A DNA stretch of 64,000 nt from Streptomyces scabiei 87.22 (GTDB lineage Bacteria > Actinomycetota > Actinomycetes > Streptomycetales > Streptomycetaceae): assembly GCF_000091305.1 (NCBI RefSeq), contig NC_013929.1, positions 806,001 to 870,000 on the forward strand, in the 5' to 3' direction. Positions within the stretch are counted from its first letter, which is position 1. Every line of letters starts with the position of its first letter. The notes under the pieces were generated by a model. It worked only from the letters and a program-made list of their open reading frames with translations. It was not told the DNA's origin and did not search any database. This document shows positions 31,523 to 40,114 of the stretch, in pieces. Position numbers and translations under genes: made by a program.

Positions 31523-32652
31523 CGCGCAAGGCCCATCCGTCGCTGCCGATCTCCATCCTCACGTACACGAGGACATGCCAGTACGAGCGTGTGTGGAATC
31601 GCGTGACCACCCGCTGCCGCGGTCTCGTGGCCGACGACACCACCGGTGAGATCGTCGCGCTGCCGCTGCCGAAGTTCTTCAACGTCGGGGAGCACGAGTC
31701 CGGTCAGCCGTACGCCCCCGGCCTCCCCGACGAGCCGTTCGAGGTGTACGACAAGGTCGACGGCAGCCTGGCCGTGGTCTTCCACTACGCGGGCCGGTGG
31801 CGGGTCGCGTCCAAGGGGTCGTTCGTCAGTGTGCAGGCGACCTGGGCGCAGCGGCTGCTCGACCGGAGCGACACCTCCGGACTCGTACCGGGGGTCACCT
31901 ACCTCGCCGAGATCCTGTACCCGGAGAACCGGATCGTCGTGGACTACGGCGACCGGCGCGACATGGTCCTGCTGGCCGCGTTCGCCAAGGACGGCACCGA
32001 GGTCGCCCTGGCGGAGGCCGCGGCCGGCTGGCACGGCATCGGCTCGGTCGTCACCGTCCGGCCCGCCCTGCCGCTCACCGAACTGCTGGCCATGACGGAC
32101 GGCAACCGGCTCCCGGAGGGCGGGGCCACCACCGGCACCGACGCGGAGGGCTTCGTGCTGCGCTTCGCCTCGGGTGTCCGTGCCAAGGCCAAGTTCGCCG
32201 AGTACGTACGGCTCCACAAGGTGCTCACCGGGGTGACCGAGCGGGACATCTGGCGCGGTCACGGCATCCAGCGGTTCGCCGGCCTGCCCGCCAAGCAGGT
32301 GGCACAGGCGCTGAACTGCTCGGCCGAGGACGTCGTCGCGTCCGGCGGCAGGCCCCTGGACGCGCTGCTGGAGCAGGTCCCCGACGAGTTCGACGCCTGG
32401 GTGCGCGGGGTCGTCGCGGGCATCGAGAAGCAGGTGGAGGACCGCGAGCGGGCGATCGACGAGGCGTTCCGGGCCCTCGCCCCTCTCGCGGGCGACCGCG
32501 GGGCCTTCGCCCGCGCGGTGCGGGAGCTGCCCGACGCCGCCGTACGCCCCGCGATGTTCCTGCGCCTGGACGACCGGCCCACCGAACTCGTGACGTACCG
32601 TTCCACCCGGCCGGAGGCGTCCGACCCCTTCAAGAACGACGAGGAGAACTGA
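31459..32652 (+). CDS. T4 Rnl1-like RNA ligase (RNA repair)
   Basis: The 397-residue nucleotidyltransferase has motif I YDKVDGSLAVVFHYA with the adenylated lysine K99. Flanking motifs are RCRGLVADDTTGEIVALPLP and KFFNVGEHE upstream, YLAEILYPENRIVVDY (motif IIIa-like), EGFVLRF (motif IV) and KAKFAEY (motif V, about residue 242). This order is that of T4 RNA ligase 1-type enzymes, which seal 5'-phosphate and 3'-OH RNA ends, and a helical C-terminal domain follows. ATG 31459 has GGAGG six bases upstream. A kinase-phosphatase gene starts three bases after its stop, forming the classic end-healing/sealing pair. Confidence 0.9.
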   Translation: MQLSDLFSLRDLETAIVAGHVTRKAHPSLPISILTYTRTCQYERVWNRVTTRCRGLVADDTTGEIVALPLPKFFNVGEHESGQPYAPGLPDEPFEVYDKVDGSLAVVFHYAGRWRVASKGSFVSVQATWAQRLLDRSDTSGLVPGVTYLAEILYPENRIVVDYGDRRDMVLLAAFAKDGTEVALAEAAAGWHGIGSVVTVRPALPLTELLAMTDGNRLPEGGATTGTDAEGFVLRFASGVRAKAKFAEYVRLHKVLTGVTERDIWRGHGIQRFAGLPAKQVAQALNCSAEDVVASGGRPLDALLEQVPDEFDAWVRGVVAGIEKQVEDRERAIDEAFRALAPLAGDRGAFARAVRELPDAAVRPAMFLRLDDRPTELVTYRSTRPEASDPFKNDEEN

Positions 32653-32654
32653 CC

Positions 32655-33575
32655 GTGCCCGTGGTACACGTCATGACGGGCCTTCCCGCCTCGGGGAAGA
32701 CGACCGCCGCGCGCGGGCTGCAGGCGGAGGCGGAGGGGCGGATGCGCCGCGTCAACCTCGACGATCTGCGGGCGATGCTCGACGTCCCGCTGCCGGAGGG
32801 GGCAGGGCGCCGGTCGTACGCGCACGAGCAGACCGTGCTGGCGATCCAGGACGCGGCGGTGCGGGCGGCGGTGGACGGCGGCTTCGACGTCGTGGTGGAC
32901 AACACCCATATGACACCGCACATCCCGAAGCGGCTGAAGGCGGCGGTGGCGGGGCTGGCCACGTTCGTCGTGCACGACTTCACCGACGTGCCGCTGGAGG
33001 AGTGCCTGCGGCGCGACGCCGCGCGGGAGCGCCCGGTCGGAGAGGAGATCATCCGGATCCTCGCGGACAAGCACGAGAAGTCCCGCCGGGGCGGCTGGCG
33101 GCTCACCGCGGAGTGGCTGAACGACCAGCACCCCGTCGAGCCGTACACCGCCGACCCCGCGCTCCCCTCCGCGGTCATGTGCGACATCGACGGCACCCTC
33201 GCCCTGCGGGGCGACCGGGGCGCGTACGACTTCACCCGCTGCGAGGAGGATCTGCTGAACGTGTCGGTGCGGGGCGCGCTGCGTGCCTTCCGCGGTGCCG
33301 ACGGCGACGCCGTCGTCCTGCTCTCCGGGCGCGGGGAGGAGCACCGGGGACGGACGGAGGCGTGGCTGCGGGCGCACGAGGTGCCGTACGACGAGCTGTG
33401 GATGCGGGCCGCCGGTGACCAGCGTCGTGACGACGTGGTGAAGGCGGAGCTCTTCGACCGGCACGTACGCCACCGCTACGCGGTGCGGGTCTCCCTCGAC
33501 GACCGCGACCGGGTGGTCGCCGTGTGGCGCCGGATGGGGCTGCCCACCTGGCAGGTGAACTACGGCAGCTTCTAG
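32655..33575 (+). CDS. T4 Pnkp-like polynucleotide kinase-phosphatase
   Basis: The 306-residue bifunctional enzyme has an N-terminal P-loop kinase with Walker A GLPASGKTT (residues 9-17) and the VVVDNTHMT segment that binds the 5'-OH end. A C-terminal HAD phosphatase has DIDGTLALRG (D177 and D179) and ends with VSLDDRDRVVAVWRRMGLPT. The order, size and closing WQVNYG are those of T4 polynucleotide kinase 3'-phosphatase. It would heal RNA ends for the ligase encoded directly upstream. GTG 32655 lies three bases after the ligase stop with GAGGAG as ribosome site. A role in repairing tRNAs cut by anticodon nucleases is inferred. Confidence 0.9.
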   Translation: MPVVHVMTGLPASGKTTAARGLQAEAEGRMRRVNLDDLRAMLDVPLPEGAGRRSYAHEQTVLAIQDAAVRAAVDGGFDVVVDNTHMTPHIPKRLKAAVAGLATFVVHDFTDVPLEECLRRDAARERPVGEEIIRILADKHEKSRRGGWRLTAEWLNDQHPVEPYTADPALPSAVMCDIDGTLALRGDRGAYDFTRCEEDLLNVSVRGALRAFRGADGDAVVLLSGRGEEHRGRTEAWLRAHEVPYDELWMRAAGDQRRDDVVKAELFDRHVRHRYAVRVSLDDRDRVVAVWRRMGLPTWQVNYGSF

Positions 33576-33640
33576 CCGACGCGGCGAGGGAGGTCGCGCG
33601 GGCCGGGGGCGACGCGGGCGGGCCGGTGGGTGTCCGCTGG

Positions 33641-33700
33641 TAAAATGGGGGCGCGCTTCGTCAGCGTCGGGGCCCGTACCCAAGGGGTACGGGCCCCGGC
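33641..33700 (+). promoter_or_regulatory. 5' UTR of the DEAD-box helicase: -10 box and long hairpin
   Basis: TAAAAT at 33641-33646 is a near-consensus -10 without an obvious -35. Just downstream, GGGGCCCGTACCC (33669-33681) pairs perfectly with GGGTACGGGCCCC (33685-33697) across an AAG loop, with one or two further pairs outside. The hairpin would occupy the middle of an approximately 80-nt leader ending at ATG 33734. An attenuator, RNase III site or cold-sensitive structure are all possible. Confidence 0.55.
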
Positions 33701-33733
33701 GCGTTCCGGGCGACAGACCAGGAAAGGTTCTCC

Positions 33734-35113
33734 ATGAACGCCAAGCCGCCGGCCTCCGGGCCCTCCTCCGCCGCCCCCTCGGGACGGCCCACCGGGGACC
33801 TGCCGCCGGCCGCGTCCTTCGACGCGCTCGGGCTGCCGCCGGCGCTGCTGCGGACGATGACCGACCTCGGCGTGACGGAACCCTTCCCGATCCAGGCGGC
33901 GACGCTGCCGCACGCACTGGCCGGCCGGGACGTCCTCGGCCGGGCGCGGACCGGGTCGGGCAAGACGCTGGCGTTCGGACTCGCGCTGCTCGTCCGCACG
34001 GCGGGCCGGCGGGCCGAGTCCAAGCGTCCGCTCGCCCTGGTCCTGGTGCCGACCCGGGAACTCGCGCAGCAGGTGACCGACGCGCTGACGCCGTACGCGG
34101 AAACCCTGGGGGTGCGGCTGACGACGGTGGTCGGCGGGCTGTCGATCAACAAGCAGCAGGCCGCGCTGCGGGCCGGCGCCGAGGTCCTCGTGGCCACGCC
34201 GGGGCGGCTCGCCGACCTGGTGTCGCGCCGGGACTGCGTGCTGAACCAGGTACGGATCACGGTGCTGGACGAGGCGGACCAGATGTGCGACCTGGGCTTC
34301 CTGCCGCAGGTCTCGGAGATCCTGGAGCAGGTCCCCGCCGACGGGCAGCGGCTGCTGTTCTCCGCCACCCTCGACCGTGACGTCGACCAGCTGGTGCGCG
34401 ACCATCTGCACGACCCGGTGCCCGCCTCCGTCGACCGGGTCGCGGGCTCGGTCACCACGATGGAACACCATGTGCTGAACATCCACGGCGCCGACAAGTA
34501 CGCGACCGCCACCGAGATCGCCGCACGGGACGGCCGGGTGCTGATGTTCCTGGACACCAAGGCCGGCGTCGACCAGTTCACCCGCCATCTGCGGGCCAGC
34601 GGGGTACGGGCGGGGGCCCTGCACAGCGGCAAGTCGCAGCCGCAACGCACGCACACGCTCGGCCAGTTCAAGGACGGCCTGATCACCGTGCTGGTGGCGA
34701 CCAACGTCGCGGCGCGGGGCATCCACATCGAGGCGCTCGACCTCGTCGTCAACGTCGACCCGCCCGCGGACGCCAAGGACTATCTGCACCGGGGCGGCCG
34801 CACGGCGCGCGCCGGCGAGTCCGGGAAGGTCGTCACGCTGGTCACGCCCAACCAGCGGCGCGACGTGAACCGCATGATGTCCGACGCCGGGATCCGCCCG
34901 ACGGTCACTCAGGTGCGGTCCGGTGAGGCGCAGTTGACCGCGATCACCGGGGCCAGACGGCCTCCGGCCGCGCCGAAGGCGAGCGGCGGCAACGCGCCCT
35001 TCCGCGGCATGGGCACCCGTCCCGGCCGTCCCGCGAAGGAGTCCCGCAAGGCCGCCGAGGCCCGCAAGGCGGCGGAGGCCCGCGCGGCGGCCCGGGTGCG
35101 CAAGAGCCGCTGA
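33734..35113 (+). CDS. DEAD-box ATP-dependent RNA helicase
   Basis: The 459-residue helicase has the Q motif FPIQAATLP (51-59), Walker A ARTGSGKT (71-78), PTRELAQQ, DEAD (179-182), SAT in LLFSATLDRD, and motif VI YLHRGGRTARAG. The basic C-terminal tail rich in Ala/Lys/Arg repeats (ESRKAAEARKAAEARAAARV) is likely to contact RNA. Such proteins unwind short RNA duplexes and are often induced by cold. AGGAAAGG precedes ATG 33734. The leader contains a strong hairpin that could control expression. It is adjacent to the RNA-repair genes but has its own promoter. Confidence 0.95.
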   Translation: MNAKPPASGPSSAAPSGRPTGDLPPAASFDALGLPPALLRTMTDLGVTEPFPIQAATLPHALAGRDVLGRARTGSGKTLAFGLALLVRTAGRRAESKRPLALVLVPTRELAQQVTDALTPYAETLGVRLTTVVGGLSINKQQAALRAGAEVLVATPGRLADLVSRRDCVLNQVRITVLDEADQMCDLGFLPQVSEILEQVPADGQRLLFSATLDRDVDQLVRDHLHDPVPASVDRVAGSVTTMEHHVLNIHGADKYATATEIAARDGRVLMFLDTKAGVDQFTRHLRASGVRAGALHSGKSQPQRTHTLGQFKDGLITVLVATNVAARGIHIEALDLVVNVDPPADAKDYLHRGGRTARAGESGKVVTLVTPNQRRDVNRMMSDAGIRPTVTQVRSGEAQLTAITGARRPPAAPKASGGNAPFRGMGTRPGRPAKESRKAAEARKAAEARAAARVRKSR

Positions 35114-35128
35114 CCCGGGCGGTCCGCG

Positions 35129-38100
35129 TCAGGAGCCGGGCGCGAGGCCGAGGCGGGCGAGTGCCGTCGTGCCGGCGGCGGTGTGGCCGTCCCCGGCGAG
35201 CAGCAGCGTACGGGCCGACTGGTAGGGGCAGTCCGCCGCGTCGAACGCCTTCGCGAGGGCGGTCCGGTGGGGCAGGTCACCGTCCAGGAGGGCCTGCGCG
35301 CGGTCGAGTTGGGCCGTCACGACGGGGTTCCCGGCGACCAGGGTCCGGCCCGCGGCGACCCGTTCGCGGGCCTCGGGGTGGCCGGTGAGCACCGACGCCT
35401 CCGCCCGCAGGCCCACGTACCAGTGCAGCCAGATCCAGGAGACCCACTTCCACACCTCGTCCGGGGCCGGTGCGAGCCGTCGCAGGGCCGCCTCCGGGTC
35501 GCCGTGGTGGAGCAGGACCATGGCGTCGAAGACCGCGCCGTAGCCGTGGTGGTGCTCCGCCGCGGTGCCCGCCTCGGTGACGATGCCCAGCCAGGCCTCC
35601 CGTGCCTCGTGGTCGCCGCGCAGGCCGTGGACCAGGGCGACCGACGCGGCGGCCGGGCCGAGGGAGAAGGAGCGCTTGCGGTCGCTGCGCCGCCAGGCGT
35701 CGAGGAAGGCTTCGCTGGCGGTGAGCACGTCGCCGGCGTGGCCCGCGAAGGCGTCCACGACCAGCAGCCAGGCCGTGGCGTGGTGTTGCACCTCGGCGAA
35801 CAGCTGCTGGTCGGCGAGCTGCCGGGCCCAGCGCCGGGCCTCCGGCAGCCGGCCCACGCCGAGGGCGGTCCCGGCGGCCATGGCGAGGGCGTCCATCCGC
35901 TCGTGCGTGCGGGCGGGGGTGGGCGGTACCGGGGCGAGGACCTCGATCCGGCGCCGGGCGGCGGCGGCCGCGCCGAAGGAGTCACCGGCCCAGGTCAAGG
36001 CACCGGAGAGCGCGTCGAGGGCGGCGGACTCGGCCACCGGGTCCCCCGCCCGCCGGGCGAGACCGACGGCGCGTTCCGCGTAACCGACCGTCTCCTGCGC
36101 GGTGTTGTCCACGTCCCCCTGCACCGCGCCGAAGGCATCCGCGACGACCGCGGCCTCGGCGAGGGCGAGGGCGGCCGTGGCGGCGGCGGACGAGACGAAC
36201 ACCGGCCCCGCCGACCGATCAGCCTCCCCATGGACCGGTCCGGAGACATCCTCGGCAGCCGCCACCCACGGCTCGTCCCCGGCAGCGGGTGCCCCGACCG
36301 GCACATCGGCCCCGGCGTCCGGCGGCAGGTCCGCCTTCGCGTCCGGCGCGAGGCCGGCGGCGGCGGACGAGACGAACACCGGCCCCGCCGACCGATCGGC
36401 CTCCCCATGGACCGGTCCGGAGACATCCTCGGCAGCCGCCACCCACGGCTCGTCCCCGGCGGCGGGTGCCCCGACCGGCACATCGGCCCCGGCGTCCGGC
36501 GGCGGGTACGCCGTCGCGTCCGGCGCGAGGCCGGCGCCGGCGGGGGCGGACAACCGGCGGCGGGCCCGCTCGAGCAGGGCGGTCACCTCGTCCACGGCCG
36601 GGAGCCGGGCGAACTCGCTGGAGAAGCGGTACGCGACGGTGGCGGCGGCCGCCAGCTCGCACGCCGCTCCGGCGCTGTCACCGGCCCGCCGGGCGGCCTC
36701 GGCCGCGGCACGGTGCAGGCGGAACATGTCGTCGCCGAGCCTGCGGCAGCCGGCCACCGCGGCGGCCTGCCGCAGCGCCTCGGCAGCGGCGGCGGCACCG
36801 GCCCTCTCCACGGCGGTCTCGGCGGCCGAGCCCACCGCGCCTTCGGCGCCGGCATCGCTCGCGAGTGCCGCCGCCTGCTCGTAGCGCTGCTGGGACTCGC
36901 CCGGCAGGTTGCGGGTGAAGGTCAGCCCGGCCAGGGCGAGCGCCAGGCGGTGGGCCTTCGGGCGGTGTTCCGGGCGGTCGGCGGCCCGGGCGAGGGCGGC
37001 GCGCAGTTCGTCGGCCAGGGCGTCGAAGCGGGCGCGCAGGTCCGCGCCGTCGGCGCCGGTGAGCGCGGCCGCCCCGGCCAGGCACCAGTCCAGGTGACGG
37101 GACCGGACGTCCGTCAGCTCGGCGGCGTCGGCGAGCCGCTCGGTGCCGTACTGGCGGATGGTCTCCAGCGCCTGGTAGCGGGTGCCGGTCGCGGTCGATG
37201 TCACGGTGAGCAGGCTCTGCTCGGCGAGCCGGCCCAGTCCGTCGGTGATCTCGGAGGCGCCCAGCGGAGCGAACGCGGCGACGGTCCCGGCCGCCTCGGC
37301 GGTGAACGGTACGACGAAGACCGAGATCCGGCGCAGCAGTGCCCGGTCCGGTGGCTCCAGCAGGTCGTGGCTCCAGTCCAGCGCCGCCCGCACCGACCGG
37401 TGCCGGTCCTCCGCGCGGGGCCCGCCGGACAGGATCCGCAGCTGGTCGGAGAGGCCGGCGGTGAGTCCGTCCAGGCCGAGGGTGGGCCATCGCGCGGCCG
37501 CGAGTTCGATGGCGAGCGCCATTCCGTCGAGCCGTTCGCAGACGGCCGCGATCCGGTCGCGTACGGCGGGTTCCGGTGGCCGGCCGACCGCCGCGGCCCG
37601 CTCCAGGAACAAGGTCACGGCGTCCGACTCCGCGCCGCCGTCCGAGGACAGCGGCGGGACCGGGAACACCCACTCGAACGGCACCAGCATCCGGGCCCGG
37701 CTCGTCGCGAGGACCCGTAGTCCCGGACAGGCGACCAGCAGCCGTTCCAGGAACGGCGCTACGCCGTCGCGTATCTGCTCGCAGTTGTCCAGCACCAGAA
37801 GGGCCTGACGGTCCGCCAGGGCGGTCAGCACCGACGCGTCGACACCGCGCCCGGGCTGTTCGCCCACGCCCACGGCCGCCGCGATCGCGGCCCCCACGCG
37901 TGCCGGGTCGGTGACCGGGGCCAGGTCGACGAACCACACCCCGTCGGCGAAGTCACCCGCCGCGTCGGCCGCGACCGCCAGCGCGAGACGGGTCTTGCCC
38001 ACTCCGCCGGGGCCGACCGCCGTCACCTGACGGCGCGTCTTCACCGCCTCCGCCAGCTCGGCGCGCTCGCGGGCCCGGCCGACGAACGCGGTCAGCGGCA

Positions 38101-38329
38101 CCGGGAGGGAGGGCGCCGGGCGCGGCCGCTCGGTACGGGTCATGCCGGCCGCGCGACGGGAGAGCGCCCGCCGGTCCGGCTCGTCGAGCTTGCGGAGCAG
38201 GGCGGAGACATGCGATTCGACCGTGCGCACGGAGATGAACAGCCGCGCGGAGATCTCCGCGTTGCTGAGGTGTTCACCGAGCAGCGCGAGCACTTCGGCT
38301 TCCCGGGCCGAGACCGCTGGAGTGGACAT
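35129..38329 (-). CDS. Large LuxR-type regulator with NB-ARC/AAA ATPase and TPR-like region
   Basis: The 1,066-residue protein opens with a LuxR helix-turn-helix at the N-terminus (VSAREAEVLALLGEHLSNAE, then ISVRTVESHVSALLRKLD, residues 6-50). Most LuxR-ATPases carry it at the C-terminus. An ATPase follows with Walker A GPGGVGKT (106-113), LLVLDNCEQI and GMALAIELAAARWPTL, then a long helical Ala-rich repeat region. Residues in the middle contain two copies of a 59-residue acidic/Pro-rich segment caused by a 177-bp direct duplication. The start ATG 38329 is only weakly supported by a GAGG close by. It is divergent from a PPOX-family gene at 38507. Confidence 0.85.
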   Translation of the reverse strand: MSTPAVSAREAEVLALLGEHLSNAEISARLFISVRTVESHVSALLRKLDEPDRRALSRRAAGMTRTERPRPAPSLPVPLTAFVGRARERAELAEAVKTRRQVTAVGPGGVGKTRLALAVAADAAGDFADGVWFVDLAPVTDPARVGAAIAAAVGVGEQPGRGVDASVLTALADRQALLVLDNCEQIRDGVAPFLERLLVACPGLRVLATSRARMLVPFEWVFPVPPLSSDGGAESDAVTLFLERAAAVGRPPEPAVRDRIAAVCERLDGMALAIELAAARWPTLGLDGLTAGLSDQLRILSGGPRAEDRHRSVRAALDWSHDLLEPPDRALLRRISVFVVPFTAEAAGTVAAFAPLGASEITDGLGRLAEQSLLTVTSTATGTRYQALETIRQYGTERLADAAELTDVRSRHLDWCLAGAAALTGADGADLRARFDALADELRAALARAADRPEHRPKAHRLALALAGLTFTRNLPGESQQRYEQAAALASDAGAEGAVGSAAETAVERAGAAAAAEALRQAAAVAGCRRLGDDMFRLHRAAAEAARRAGDSAGAACELAAAATVAYRFSSEFARLPAVDEVTALLERARRRLSAPAGAGLAPDATAYPPPDAGADVPVGAPAAGDEPWVAAAEDVSGPVHGEADRSAGPVFVSSAAAGLAPDAKADLPPDAGADVPVGAPAAGDEPWVAAAEDVSGPVHGEADRSAGPVFVSSAAATAALALAEAAVVADAFGAVQGDVDNTAQETVGYAERAVGLARRAGDPVAESAALDALSGALTWAGDSFGAAAAARRRIEVLAPVPPTPARTHERMDALAMAAGTALGVGRLPEARRWARQLADQQLFAEVQHHATAWLLVVDAFAGHAGDVLTASEAFLDAWRRSDRKRSFSLGPAAASVALVHGLRGDHEAREAWLGIVTEAGTAAEHHHGYGAVFDAMVLLHHGDPEAALRRLAPAPDEVWKWVSWIWLHWYVGLRAEASVLTGHPEARERVAAGRTLVAGNPVVTAQLDRAQALLDGDLPHRTALAKAFDAADCPYQSARTLLLAGDGHTAAGTTALARLGLAPGS
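36184..36537. repeat. Two copies of a 177-bp direct repeat inside the LuxR-ATPase gene
   Basis: The segment beginning GCGGACGAGACGAACACC recurs exactly 177 bp downstream, with only a handful of differences between the two copies. The length is a multiple of three, giving 59 extra residues of low-complexity linker including PVGAPAAGDEPWVAAAEDVS and GPVHGEADRSAGPVFVSSAA in each copy. Confidence 0.88.
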
Positions 38330-38506
38330 CGCCTCATTATCCGCTGCTCCGTGGTGACCGCGTGGTGGATTCCGTGCGTGGTGGATTCCGTGCTCACCAC
38401 GGAGGCGGGCCAGGGGTCCCGGGGGACAAGCTGTGACCACGGCGATCGCACCGGGCGGACAGCCCGGCAGGGTCGGCGGCCCGCCCACCGAACCGAGGAG
38501 CAGACA

Positions 38507-38974
38507 GTGACGAGGACCGGTCCGTCCACCGCCCCCCGCCCCCGTACCCGTCGGCGCCTGGACACCGAGCACCGGCTCGCCCATGACGTCGACGTCTGGG
38601 TGGCCAGTGCCTCGGCGGACGGGGTGCCGTACCTGGTGCCGCTGTCCTTCGACTGGGACGGCGAGACGCTGCTGGTGGCCACCCCCGCCGACAGCCCGAC
38701 CGGCCGGAACCTGGCCGCGAACCGGACCACCCGGCTGGGGCTGGGCGCGACCCGGGACGTGTCCATGATCGAGGGCCGGGTCGAGGTGCTCCCGATCGGC
38801 GCGCTGCCGCGGGAACGCGGGGACCGGTTCGCGGCGCGCACCGGCTTCGACCCCCGGGAGTCGGCCACGTCGTACCGGTGGTTCCGTATCACCCCGCGCC
38901 GCGTCCAGGCGTGGCGCGAGGCGGACGAGTTGACGGGGCGTGAGCTGATGCGCGACGGCCGCTGGCTCGACTGA
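38507..38974 (+). CDS. PPOX-family (split barrel, FMN-binding-like) protein
   Basis: The 155-residue protein has a pyridoxamine 5'-phosphate oxidase-like split barrel with VWVASASADGVPYLVPLSFD, LLVATPADSPTGRNLAANRT and RLGLGATRDVSMIEGRVEVL. Members bind flavin, F420 or haem and act as small reductases; cofactor choice cannot be told here. The GTG start at 38507 follows GAGGAG at seven bases. It diverges from the large LuxR-ATPase gene, which may control it. Confidence 0.85.
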   Translation: MTRTGPSTAPRPRTRRRLDTEHRLAHDVDVWVASASADGVPYLVPLSFDWDGETLLVATPADSPTGRNLAANRTTRLGLGATRDVSMIEGRVEVLPIGALPRERGDRFAARTGFDPRESATSYRWFRITPRRVQAWREADELTGRELMRDGRWLD

Positions 38975-39063
38975 ACCGCCGGGCCGGGCGCGCCCCCGGC
39001 CCACCCCTGCGAGCACAACCGACCTTCGGACGATCAGAGAACAGCACGAGGAAGGGATCCATC

Positions 39064-39540
39064 ATGACCACCACGCAGAAGACCCCCGGGAACGCCGGTA
39101 AGGACGAGGCGAAGTTCGAGGGGTTCACCGCCGAGGAACGCGAGGCGATGAAGGAGCACGCCCAGGAGCTGAAGAAGTCCGCGCGGCGCGACCCGCGCAA
39201 GGCCGCCGCGGACGCGACGAACGACGTGCTCGCGAAGATCGCCGCGATGGCTGACGCGGACCGCGTGCTCGCCGAACGGGTGCACGAGATCGTACGGACC
39301 GTCGCGCCGGATCTCGCGCCGAAGCTCTGGTACGGCATGCCCGCGTACGCCAGGGACGGCAAGGTCGTCTGCTTCTTCCAGAGCGCGCAGAAGTTCAAGT
39401 CGAGGTACGCCACGCTCGGCTTCAGCGACCAGGCGCGGCTCGACGAGGGCGCGCTGTGGCCCACCACCTACGCCCTCACGGAGGCGACCGCGGAGACGGA
39501 GGCACGGATCGGCGAGCTGATCAGGCGGGCCGCGGGCTGA
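39064..39540 (+). CDS. DUF1801 family protein
   Basis: The 158-residue soluble protein has a charged helical N-terminus (EREAMKEHAQELKKSARRD) and a DUF1801/YdhG-like core with VRTVAPDLAPKLWYGMPAYA, DGKVVCFFQSAQKFKSRYAT and LGFSDQARLDEG. The fold class is common in actinobacteria; its biochemical role is unknown. AGGAAGGGATCC precedes the ATG. It is followed by a hexanucleotide repeat tract and a VOC gene. Confidence 0.85.
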   Translation: MTTTQKTPGNAGKDEAKFEGFTAEEREAMKEHAQELKKSARRDPRKAAADATNDVLAKIAAMADADRVLAERVHEIVRTVAPDLAPKLWYGMPAYARDGKVVCFFQSAQKFKSRYATLGFSDQARLDEGALWPTTYALTEATAETEARIGELIRRAAG

Positions 39541-39544
39541 GACC

Positions 39545-39612
39545 CGGTCGCGGTCGCCGTCGCCGTCGCCGTCGCGGTTGCGGTTGCGGTCGCGGTCGCG
39601 GTCGCGGTCGCC
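39545..39612. repeat. Hexanucleotide tract (GTCGCG/GTCGCC/GTTGCG)n
   Basis: About eleven units of a degenerate GGTCGC/CGTCGC/GGTTGC hexamer fill the gap between the DUF1801 and VOC genes. It is non-coding on the plus strand and ends about 40 bases before the VOC start. It is the sort of simple sequence where copy number may vary between strains. Confidence 0.8.
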
Positions 39613-39654
39613 GGGAGCGGTGTCCGGTTCCGCCGCCGCACCTACGATGGGAGC

Positions 39655-39996
39655 ATGCCCGTCGTCCTCTTCGCAGGTATCCCGGTGAACGACTACACCG
39701 CGGCGCTCTCCTGGTACGAGCGGCTGTTCGGTTCCCCGCCGACGTTCTTCCCGAACGACGCGGAGGCGGTGTGGGAGCTGGCCGAGCACCGCTACGTGTA
39801 CATCGAGCACCGCCCGGGGCGCGGCGGCCACGCCCTGCAGACCGTCTTCGTCGACGACCTGGACGCCCGCGTCGCCGGGATCTCCGGCCGGGGTCTGGAG
39901 CCCCGGACCCGGGAGACGTACGCGAACGGTGTACGCAAGGTCACCTACGAGGACCCGGACGGGAACGAGATCGCCTTCGGCGGCGGTCCGGGCTGA
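39655..39996 (+). CDS. VOC (glyoxalase-fold) family protein
   Basis: The 113-residue single VOC module has FAGIPVNDYTAALSWYERLF at the start, VWELAEHRYVYIEHRPGRGG and the closing KVTYEDPDGNEIAFGGG. The E/H metal-ligand positions are partly present, and such proteins may act as dioxygenases, glyoxalases or binding proteins. The gene starts with ATG and is not clearly in an operon. Confidence 0.87.
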   Translation: MPVVLFAGIPVNDYTAALSWYERLFGSPPTFFPNDAEAVWELAEHRYVYIEHRPGRGGHALQTVFVDDLDARVAGISGRGLEPRTRETYANGVRKVTYEDPDGNEIAFGGGPG

Positions 39997-40114
39997 CCGG
40001 CCCGGACCCCGGGCGTGCCGGACGGCATGCCGGTGTCGCGGCGGAGGCGTATGGTCCGCATATGGGTGACGTTCGGTGTGCTCGGGGCACGGTCGTGCCG
40101 CCGGTCCGGGGCGG

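Noticed and set aside
36184..36537. CRISPR-like repeat array
   Set aside because: Only two 177-bp units with no spacers, lying inside a coding sequence.
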